A stretch of 5,106 nucleotides of DNA, from the NCBI GenBank assembly GCA_022615465.1, contig JAKEGR010000051.1, forward strand, positions 1 through 5,106, in the 5' to 3' direction. A program made the translations under genes and the position numbers. Positions 1 through 5,106 of the stretch are shown here, one piece after another. Under the pieces are notes generated by a model, which saw only the letters and a program-made list of their open reading frames with translations, was not told the DNA's origin and did not search any database. This stretch comes from Planctomycetota bacterium. GTDB lineage: Bacteria; Planctomycetota; Planctomycetia; Pirellulales; Lacipirellulaceae. How positions within the stretch are numbered: position 1 is the first letter of the stretch; each line of letters starts with the position of its first letter.

Positions 1-110
1 TAGAGTTCGCGCGCCAGGAGGTTGGTGCGGCCGCCGCTCTGGGCGAAGACGCCGAGCGCGACGAGCTTGCGGAACAGGGCGTCGATCTCCGGCAGCGACA
101 GTGGCAGCCG
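1..110 (-). pseudogene. GC-rich minus-strand coding fragment, unidentified, probably 5'-broken
   Basis: Read on the minus strand from base 110 leftward, this stretch gives an uninterrupted 36-codon frame containing LPEIDALFRKL and GVFAQSGGRTNLL. By my count 34 of 36 third codon positions are G or C against 15 of 36 second positions, the periodicity of real coding DNA in a GC-rich genome. The frame extends upstream to a TGA at 147-149, but no ATG, GTG or TTG lies between that stop and the coding-like part, so a normal start is missing. At the left edge the next codon begins TA, so it is either a tyrosine or a stop; the window cannot tell. I do not recognise the family. It may be a gene remnant cut at the hairpin element beside it, or a gene with a CTG start. 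GC is about 71%, clearly above the rhamnosidase gene. Confidence 0.35.
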
Positions 111-130
111 TTGGGTGCGGTCGCGCGAGC

Positions 131-161
131 GTGCCTGTCCCCTTGTTCAACGGGCAGGCAA
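131..161. repeat. REP-like hairpin containing GTGCCTGTCCCCTT
   Basis: TGCCTGTCC at 132-140 pairs with GGCAGGCA plus the preceding G at 152-160, giving a nine-pair stem with one G-T wobble around an 11-base loop (141-151). The left arm reads GTGCCTGTCCCCTT. From memory this resembles a short dispersed motif seen many times between genes in planctomycete and related genomes, similar to REP elements mobilised by Y1-type (RAYT) transposases. That link is recalled knowledge, not something this single copy proves. The element sits exactly where the GC-rich minus-strand fragment loses its frame and just before the large plus-strand gene. It is followed by no T-run on the plus strand, so it is not an obvious intrinsic terminator for that strand. 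Confidence 0.4.
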
Positions 162-197
162 GTCATGGGTTATTACACTTCAAACCAGGCCAATTCG

Positions 198-3100
198 ATG
201 ATGAGTATTCCTCTCTCCCTGCGCTCGTTCCATGCGTTCCTGTTCACCTGCGTTGCCGGCAGTGTGTTGGCTGCCGGCAAAGTCACGGACCTCTGCTGCG
301 AATATAACGTCAACCCAGTGGGCATTGACGCGGTAAAGCCACGTTTGTTCTGGAAGCTTGACAGTCCCGAACGCGGCGCGCGGCAAACGGCTTACCAGGT
401 TCTCGTCGCCAGCAGCGAGGATTTGCTGCGCCGCAATGCGGGCGACCTGTGGGACTCCGGGCAAGTCATGTCGGACCAATCCACATTTGTGCCTTACGCG
501 GGCAAACCGCTCACGAGCCGCCAACGTTGCTTCTGGAAAGTCCGGAGTTGGAATCAGCGTGGCGATGCTTCCGACTGGAGTGTGGCAGCTTGCTGGACAA
601 TGGGCTTACTCGCCGACACGGACTGGCAGGGCAAGTGGATCGCGTCGGACCTCGACCTGATGGATTACCAGAAGACGCTCCGCGCGTTGCCCGATTTCGG
701 CATGGAGCCGGAAACCGAGTTGTGGGCAACAGCCGACAAATGCCGACGGATGACCGCAGCCGTCTCCAGCGCCCCCGCCGTCTGGCTGCGTAAGGAGTTC
801 GAGACGCCGCGAACGATTCGCCGCGCCATGGCCACCATCTGCGGCCTGGGGCACTTTGAGCTTTACATCAACGGCCAGCGCATTGGCGACCACCAACTCG
901 ACCCTGCTTACACGGATTACCAGAAGCGTGTGCTTTATCTTACGCACGACGTAACGCAATCGCTGCAGAACGGCCGCAATGCTGTGGGCGTTGTTCTGGG
1001 AAACGGCTGGTTCAATCTCATTACGCCGCACGTTCTGCGTTATCACGTCGCCGACTACATCGCTCCGCCACAATTGCGATTCGACCTTGACCTGGAATTC
1101 ACCGACGGCTCGCACACAATCATCGGCAGCGACGACTCGTGGAAGTGTACCACCGACGGCCCGATCCGCTTCAACTGCATCCTGGCCGGCGAAACCTATG
1201 ATGCGCGTAACGAAATGCCCGGCTGGGCGGAGCCGGGCTTCAACGAGGTCAACTGGAAATCGGCGAAACTCGTGCCCGCCCCGGCTGGCCGCCTCGTCAG
1301 CCAGCAACTCCGCCCTGTGCGTAAAGTTCAAACGTTACCCGCCGTGAGCGTGAAGAAACTAGACGCGGCTTGGCGTTTTGATCTTGGCGTGGAAACGGCA
1401 GGTTGGGCAAAGCTTCGCGCCAAAGGCAAACCGGGCCAAGAAATCACGATTGTCCTGCCTGGCTCGGATTCACACACGCTCGGACGGTACCAAACGAGCA
1501 AGTACATTTTTCGCGGCAGCGGCATCGAAGAGATCGAGCCGCGGTTTTGCTACGCCGGTTTCCGCTACGTGGATGTGACGGGCCTCGATTACGAGCCGAG
1601 CATCACGGATTGCGTGGGCCAAATGGTGTGTACGGACTTCGAGCCAGCCGGGAGTTTCGCCTGTTCCGACGAGCGATTGAACAAGCTTCAGGAAATCTTG
1701 TTGCGTACCGTGCGGAACTACGTCGTCCACATTCCGAACGATCCGACGCGTGAGAAAGCGGGCTGGACGCAGGACATCGAGACCGGGTTCTTCGAGACGG
1801 CCTACAACTTCAACGCCGCGACGATGTATGCCAAGTGGCAACGCGACTTCCTGGATGCCATCCAGCCGAACGGCTACATGCCCCCGGTCGTACCGAGCCG
1901 GTTCGACGGGCCGACGATCAACGGCCCCTGGTGGGGCGGCGTCGTCGTTTATGCGCCATGGTGGATTTACGAATTCTACGGCGACCGCGAGTTGCTTGCC
2001 GAGAGCTATCCGGCAATGAAAGGGCACTTCAATTATCTGAATTCCATTGCCACGAATGGCATTGTGACCTGGGGACTGGGCGATTGGATGGAAGTCGGCA
2101 GCGTGCGTCCCAAGCGTACGCCGGTGCCGTTGACTTCGACCTGTGCTTTCTATTGGTTTGCATGCATTCTGCGCGATACTGCCACGATCCTTGACAAACC
2201 AGACGAAGCCAAGCAATTTGCGGCCGCTGCCGTCGAGATTCGCGCCGCCTACAACCGCGAATTCTTCAATTCCGAAACGGGTGATTACGCGAGTGGAAGC
2301 CAGACGGCTCAACTCGTCTCACTTTACTTTGGGCTTGTGCCAGACGACAAGCGCGAACTTGTTCGTCGGCGACTCGCCGAACGAGTTGCCAACGACAACA
2401 ACCACCTCACGACTGGTTTCGTCGGCACGCCGTTATTACTTCCAGGACTGACTGATCTCGCCCTTCCGGAACTCGCTTGGGAGATTGCCACGCAGACGAG
2501 TCATCCAAGCTTCATGGACGCCATCCTGAACCGTGGCAACACGGTGATGAAAGAGAATTGGGATGGCGGCCTCGTGCAGATGCCGTCGCTGCAAGGACCG
2601 ATCGGTACGTGGTTCTACCATGCGCTTGCCGGCATCCGCCGCGACCCCGGCACGCCGGGCTTCAAGCACATCATCATCCGCCCCGAGTTCGCTGGAAACC
2701 TGACCTGGGTGAAGGCGCATCACGCCACTCTTTACGGTCGCGTTGTCAGCAATTGGCGGCGGGACGGCGAGCAACTGACGATGGAAGTGACGATCCCACC
2801 GAACACAGCCGCAATTGTCCATGTGCCGGCAACGCGGATCGAGGACGTCACGGAGGGCGACACACCAGCGAGAGAAGCGGTGGGAGTGAGGTTCCTCCGG
2901 ATGCAACGCGGAACCGCTGAATTTGCAGTGGAAGCCGGCAGCTACACTTTCCACTCCGCGAGGATTTCCGCGGCGGCATTCGGTACGGCACCCACATACC
3001 AAGAGCATCAGGATCTCAGCTATGTGCTGCAGCCTGACGGAAGCAGCGTCCCGATCCGCTCGACGAGCGATTGGGAGGAGCGCCGGCGGCATATTGTGGC

Positions 3101-3998
3101 GGGCATGGAGATGGTTATGGGGCCGATTCCGCGTCCGGCTCGGCCGCTCCCCCTCGATGTTGAAATCCTTGAGGAACACCGTGCCGACGATTTCGTACGC
3201 CGCAAAGTGGCCTACCATACCGATCAACAGGATGCGCGCGTGCATGCCTGGCTGATGCTGCCGACAAACGGGACTGCGGAAAAACATCCCGCCATGCTCT
3301 GCTTGCATCAAACGACGCCCGAGGGCAAGGATTCGCCGGCGGGACTGGCCGATCGGCCGACGCTGCATTACGCACTCGAATTAGTGCGACGCGGTTACGT
3401 TACTCTCTCGCCTGATTATCCCTCGCTGGGCGAGTATGACCACGATTTTGAAACGGACGCGTACCAGAGCGGCTCGATGAAGGCGATCTACGACAACGTG
3501 CGGGCCATTGACCTGCTGCAATCACTGCCGGAAGTCGACCCAGAGCGGATTGGCTGCATCGGTCATTCGCTGGGCGGTCACAACGGGCTGTTCACGGCCG
3601 TGTTCGATGCGCGGATCAAGGCAGTGGTGACATGCTGCGGTTTCACACGAGCTCACAAATACATGGGTGGTGATTTGCAGGGCTGGTCGGGGCCGAGGTA
3701 CATGCCCTTGATCGCCTCGCAGTATGGAAATGATCCCGACCGCATCCCGTTCGACTTCACCGAAGTCATCGCGGCAATTGCGCCGCGGGCCATCTACATC
3801 GTCGCGCCGCTTCACGACGACAATTTTGACGTCGACGGCGTGCGCGGCGTGGTCGCTGCTGCCGAGCCAATTTACAAGTTATATGGGCGTGCTGACGGGT
3901 TACAGGTAGTGTATCCCGATTGCGGGCATGACTTTCCGGATTCCGCGCGGCAGGCAGCCTACGCATTTCTGGATAAGTCCCTGCGAGAATCTCCTTGA
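198..3998 (+). CDS. Secreted GH78 alpha-L-rhamnosidase fused to a C-terminal alpha/beta-hydrolase (esterase-like) domain
   Basis: The 1266-residue product should be exported and hydrolyse terminal alpha-L-rhamnosyl bonds by the inverting GH78 mechanism. Residues 1-25 form a Sec signal peptide: Arg9, hydrophobic core 13-24, VLA before the likely cut at Ala25. Domains follow in order: Ig/Fn3-like (about 28-137), N-terminal carbohydrate-binding beta domain (196-335), middle beta domain (345-480), catalytic (alpha/alpha)6 barrel (485-815), C-terminal beta-sandwich (817-920), then an esterase-like module (934-1266). Glu519 in NDPTREKAGWTQD matches the GH78 general acid and Glu786 in VMKENWDGG the general base; Asp526 and GDW at 628-630 are also conserved. 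Asn514 stands where most homologues have Asp. Ordinary GH78 enzymes end near 900-1000 residues, so the tail is extra. I chose ATG 198 because it gives a compact signal peptide; ATG 165 and ATG 201 are alternatives. TTG 111 is unlikely because it would run through the hairpin. No clear ribosome site is visible. Rhamnose specificity is inferred. Confidence 0.9.
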   Translation: MMSIPLSLRSFHAFLFTCVAGSVLAAGKVTDLCCEYNVNPVGIDAVKPRLFWKLDSPERGARQTAYQVLVASSEDLLRRNAGDLWDSGQVMSDQSTFVPYAGKPLTSRQRCFWKVRSWNQRGDASDWSVAACWTMGLLADTDWQGKWIASDLDLMDYQKTLRALPDFGMEPETELWATADKCRRMTAAVSSAPAVWLRKEFETPRTIRRAMATICGLGHFELYINGQRIGDHQLDPAYTDYQKRVLYLTHDVTQSLQNGRNAVGVVLGNGWFNLITPHVLRYHVADYIAPPQLRFDLDLEFTDGSHTIIGSDDSWKCTTDGPIRFNCILAGETYDARNEMPGWAEPGFNEVNWKSAKLVPAPAGRLVSQQLRPVRKVQTLPAVSVKKLDAAWRFDLGVETAGWAKLRAKGKPGQEITIVLPGSDSHTLGRYQTSKYIFRGSGIEEIEPRFCYAGFRYVDVTGLDYEPSITDCVGQMVCTDFEPAGSFACSDERLNKLQEILLRTVRNYVVHIPNDPTREKAGWTQDIETGFFETAYNFNAATMYAKWQRDFLDAIQPNGYMPPVVPSRFDGPTINGPWWGGVVVYAPWWIYEFYGDRELLAESYPAMKGHFNYLNSIATNGIVTWGLGDWMEVGSVRPKRTPVPLTSTCAFYWFACILRDTATILDKPDEAKQFAAAAVEIRAAYNREFFNSETGDYASGSQTAQLVSLYFGLVPDDKRELVRRRLAERVANDNNHLTTGFVGTPLLLPGLTDLALPELAWEIATQTSHPSFMDAILNRGNTVMKENWDGGLVQMPSLQGPIGTWFYHALAGIRRDPGTPGFKHIIIRPEFAGNLTWVKAHHATLYGRVVSNWRRDGEQLTMEVTIPPNTAAIVHVPATRIEDVTEGDTPAREAVGVRFLRMQRGTAEFAVEAGSYTFHSARISAAAFGTAPTYQEHQDLSYVLQPDGSSVPIRSTSDWEERRRHIVAGMEMVMGPIPRPARPLPLDVEILEEHRADDFVRRKVAYHTDQQDARVHAWLMLPTNGTAEKHPAMLCLHQTTPEGKDSPAGLADRPTLHYALELVRRGYVTLSPDYPSLGEYDHDFETDAYQSGSMKAIYDNVRAIDLLQSLPEVDPERIGCIGHSLGGHNGLFTAVFDARIKAVVTCCGFTRAHKYMGGDLQGWSGPRYMPLIASQYGNDPDRIPFDFTEVIAAIAPRAIYIVAPLHDDNFDVDGVRGVVAAAEPIYKLYGRADGLQVVYPDCGHDFPDSARQAAYAFLDKSLRESP
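2997..3995 (+). other. Esterase-like alpha/beta-hydrolase module of the fusion protein
   Basis: This segment encodes residues 934-1266 of the fusion and looks like a whole enzyme, starting at YQEHQDLSYVL, where free-standing relatives begin after their signal peptide (recalled knowledge). A complete catalytic triad can be proposed. The nucleophile is Ser1124 in GHSLGG, the acid one of the aspartates in the HDDNFD stretch (Asp1207, 1208 or 1211), and the base His1244 in DCGHDFP. The CLHQTTPEGK segment fits the oxyanion-hole loop after the first core strand. The fold class is alpha/beta hydrolase near dienelactone hydrolases and acetyl-xylan-esterase-like proteins. It lacks the GCSRxGK serine motif of glucuronoyl esterases (CE15), and GHSLGG differs from the GxSQGG of CE7. 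Removal of acetyl or similar esters from a rhamnose-containing glycan is an inference from the fusion partner; a peptidase role is possible but less likely. The linker from the rhamnosidase part is only about 13 residues. Confidence 0.75.
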
Positions 3999-4068
3999 GG
4001 AAAATGAATCATCGCCAGAATCTGCACAAATCAATGACTCCTGACCCAATCCTGTTCGGCACGTTCGT

Positions 4069-4096
4069 TTGACAAAAGCCGCAAGACCCATCTAAC
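4069..4096 (+). promoter_or_regulatory. Candidate sigma-70 promoter for the downstream small gene
   Basis: A perfect -35 hexamer TTGACA (4069-4074) is followed after 16 bases by TCTAAC (4091-4096), which matches four of six -10 positions. Transcription would begin near 4103 and leave a leader of about 115 bases before the GTG at 4218. The position, in the gap after the rhamnosidase stop and ahead of the next plus-strand gene, suits a promoter. The weak -10, tight spacer and overlap with a hairpin keep confidence low. Confidence 0.35.
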
Positions 4097-4108
4097 CCAA
4101 TGGGCTTG
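4082..4108. other. Intergenic hairpin after the rhamnosidase gene
   Basis: CAAG-A-CCCA (4082-4090) pairs with TGGGCTTG (4101-4108): eight pairs with one bulged A and a ten-base loop. It lies about 85 bases after the rhamnosidase stop. No T-run follows on the plus strand, so it is not a standard intrinsic terminator for that gene. On the minus strand a TTTT follows a few bases after the stem, but no minus-strand gene is nearby to need it. The candidate -10 hexamer lies in its loop. Confidence 0.3.
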
Positions 4109-4173
4109 AGCCACGCGGCGCTCCATGTTTCTCGCCGCTTAAACGGTTCAACCGGCGCATCTGGCCGGCGCGT

Positions 4174-4208
4174 GGTCTAGGCTTGCATTGGCTACCTAGA
4201 TCCGGATC
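4174..4208. promoter_or_regulatory. Two overlapping palindromes just upstream of the small gene (possible operator)
   Basis: TCTAGG (4176-4181) and CCTAGA (4195-4200) form a perfect six-base inverted repeat with a 13-base centre, extendable by a G-T and a G-C pair to 4174/4202. The right arm runs into GATCCGGATC (4199-4208), a perfect ten-base palindrome ending nine bases before the GTG at 4218. Position and symmetry suit a dimeric regulator site or a leader hairpin near the ribosome landing zone. The adjacent gene encodes a winged-helix-like protein, so autoregulation is conceivable but unproven. Confidence 0.3.
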
Positions 4209-4217
4209 GCTCGCCAA

Positions 4218-4523
4218 GTGAAGCTGCGCATGCACACGCTCGTCGACGTTCACGAATTGTCTCCCGAGGAGCAGGAGTTGCTCCGGGCCGCTGCCGCCAA
4301 TCAGGGTGCGCTCGAGGTCGCGGTCCGCGCCGACACACGCGGCCTAGCCGTCTGCGCAGGCAAAAAGAAATTCTACGATCCGACGAACCGTGAGATGGCA
4401 CAACGCTATATTTCTTTGGTTTCTCGACTGAAGGAATTGCAGTTGCTTCGGGCAGCCACGGCCCGCAATTCCTATGAACTGACAAACTTCGGCTGGCAGC
4501 TAACCAGGAAGCTGGGGCGATAA
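4218..4523 (+). CDS. Small winged-helix-like protein of unknown function
   Basis: The gene encodes 101 residues from a GTG start; ATG 4230 would give 97. An in-frame TAG at 4197-4199 limits any longer form, and no strong ribosome site helps choose. I do not recognise a named family. The order of predicted elements resembles a winged helix: a helix from SPEEQELLRAAAAN (15-28), a basic, lysine-rich segment CAGKKKFYD (46-54), a long helix REMAQRYISLVSRLKEL (58-74), then a probable wing ending in SYELTNFGWQL (85-95). The last part is like the LTxxG hairpin that closes many winged-helix domains. No signal peptide or membrane segment is present, so it should be cytoplasmic. It may bind DNA or act as a protein-interaction module. 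It follows a candidate promoter and paired palindromes, and lies 116 bases before an ATPase gene on the same strand. Confidence 0.7.
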   Translation: MKLRMHTLVDVHELSPEEQELLRAAAANQGALEVAVRADTRGLAVCAGKKKFYDPTNREMAQRYISLVSRLKELQLLRAATARNSYELTNFGWQLTRKLGR

Positions 4524-4639
4524 TCGCCTTGCCTGCCGGGAACTCTGCACCTCGACCTCCATGCTGATGCGGCTGCGTGCAGCAAACCAGGAACGCCTTT
4601 CGGCCGACTCATCATTTCCCAAACCCGGAAGTATCGCGG

Positions 4640-5106
4640 ATGAACGTGACAGCCACCTTGGAACGTGCTGAGTCGCTGATTTCGGCATTAGGCCTGGATA
4701 ATTGTTTTCAACCGCAGGAGCCGCGAACGATCTCCGACACCGGAGTGAGCGACGCGCTCGTTGACGACCTCATCCTAAAGTACCTTTCCGGCATTGGCTC
4801 GCAAAGCGGGCGTGGAATTGCCGACCACTTGTGCCTGCCACTGGTGATCCTTGAAGACCGCTTCGTCGCGTTGCGAAACCGGCAGGAGATTTCGCCGACT
4901 GGCTCGGCAATGCTCGGCGATCATGTGTATCGATTGACCGAGTTGGGCCGGGATCGAGCCCATCGGGCAATGCGTGAGAGCGCGTACGTCGGCCCGGCGC
5001 CGGTGCCGCTGGAGGACTACGTTGCCTCGGTCAATGCCCAAACGATTGCCGGTGAGAAACCGCGCAAGCGGCAATTGGAGAAGGCTTTTGCCGATATTCA
5101 CGTCGA
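4640..5106 (+). CDS. AAA+-type ATPase, N-terminal winged-helix part only (runs off the right edge)
   Basis: The frame opens at ATG 4640 and stays open for 155 codons to the window end, so the gene is cut at its 3' side. Visible are a winged-helix-like unit at about 38-112 (helices VSDALVDDLILKYL and SGRGIADHLCLPLVILEDRF, a wing, then YRLTELGRDRAHRAM) and the segment YVGPAPVPLEDY (116-127). Next comes a basic stretch GEKPRKRQLEKAF (138-150). From memory this order, especially YVGPAPVPLE, is typical of AAA-family ATP-binding proteins of about 450 residues in planctomycetes and some proteobacteria, whose Walker A motif (GPPGNGKT type) starts just beyond this point. No nucleotide-binding motif is inside the window, so ATPase function rests on family recall. 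CGGAAG at 4625-4630 is a weak ribosome-site candidate. There is no signal peptide, so it is probably cytoplasmic. Partners and process are unknown. Confidence 0.65.
   Translation, partial: MNVTATLERAESLISALGLDNCFQPQEPRTISDTGVSDALVDDLILKYLSGIGSQSGRGIADHLCLPLVILEDRFVALRNRQEISPTGSAMLGDHVYRLTELGRDRAHRAMRESAYVGPAPVPLEDYVASVNAQTIAGEKPRKRQLEKAFADIHV

Noticed and set aside
143..176. Promoter made of TTGTTC (143-148) and TATTAC (171-176) before the rhamnosidase
   Set aside because: The spacer would be 22 bases, too long for sigma-70, and no better -35 lies at the right distance.
111..197. TTG start at 111 or an even longer N-terminus for the rhamnosidase
   Set aside because: It would translate through the hairpin and put about 30 non-signal residues before a good signal peptide; ATG 198 or nearby ATGs fit export better.
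606..1331. Long minus-strand open frame (241 codons) inside the rhamnosidase gene
   Set aside because: Its translation has no recognisable motif and it lies opposite conserved GH78 domains; long antisense frames are common opposite genes of this composition.
1470..2312. Long minus-strand open frame (280 codons) opposite the GH78 catalytic region
   Set aside because: The plus strand here encodes the catalytic motifs NDPTREKAGW and GDW, so this frame is a shadow.
2940..3000. Possible lost stop or frameshift joining two formerly separate genes
   Set aside because: The frame is continuous through a short linker with no internal signal peptide before the esterase module, so an in-frame fusion is the simplest reading; raw reads could still overturn this.
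2436..3368. Minus-strand open frame of 310 codons across the GH78/esterase junction
   Set aside because: It is arginine- and histidine-rich with no domain signature, while the plus strand encodes conserved residues throughout.
4152..4171. Direct repeat CCGGCGC at 4152-4158 and 4165-4171
   Set aside because: Only seven bases are shared in a GC-rich stretch and there is no third copy, so it is not more than chance.
4528..4537. CTTGCCTGCC, the complement of part of the hairpin arm at 154-163
   Set aside because: A ten-base match without the rest of the hairpin is too weak to call a second copy of the element.

Overview
The window reads as a piece of a moderately GC-rich environmental bacterium, most likely a member of the Planctomycetota (inference). 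Three things point there: a secreted polysaccharide-degrading enzyme with a planctomycete-style alpha/beta-hydrolase module, an AAA+-type protein whose N-terminal motif YVGPAPVPLEDY I associate with ATPases common in that phylum, and weak or absent Shine-Dalgarno sequences before every start. No rRNA, tRNA, CRISPR array, recognisable transposase or prophage gene is visible.

Layout. Bases 1-110 are about 71% GC by my count. They carry a minus-strand reading frame with strongly coding-like codon composition but no standard start codon, probably the broken or truncated end of another gene. At 131-161 lies a hairpin containing GTGCCTGTCCCCTT, which resembles a dispersed REP-like element; composition drops to ordinary values after it. 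Bases 198-3998 hold one very large plus-strand gene. It encodes a secreted family GH78 alpha-L-rhamnosidase-type protein joined in frame to a complete C-terminal alpha/beta-hydrolase (esterase-like) module. The 219-base gap after it (3999-4217) contains a hairpin, a candidate sigma-70 promoter and two palindromes. A 101-residue winged-helix-like protein follows at 4218-4523. After a 116-base gap with no feature I can support (4524-4639), an AAA+-type ATPase begins at 4640 and runs off the right edge; only its N-terminal winged-helix region is in view.

How it fits together. The rhamnosidase/esterase fusion can be read as a one-polypeptide tool for rhamnose-containing, ester-decorated polysaccharides, with one active site removing an ester group and the other cleaving alpha-L-rhamnosyl bonds. 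That substrate is inferred, not shown. No transporter or other rhamnose-pathway gene is beside it, so within this window it appears solitary. The two right-hand genes point the same way and both carry winged-helix-like segments, so they may form a separate small unit with its own promoter and no evident link to the rhamnosidase.
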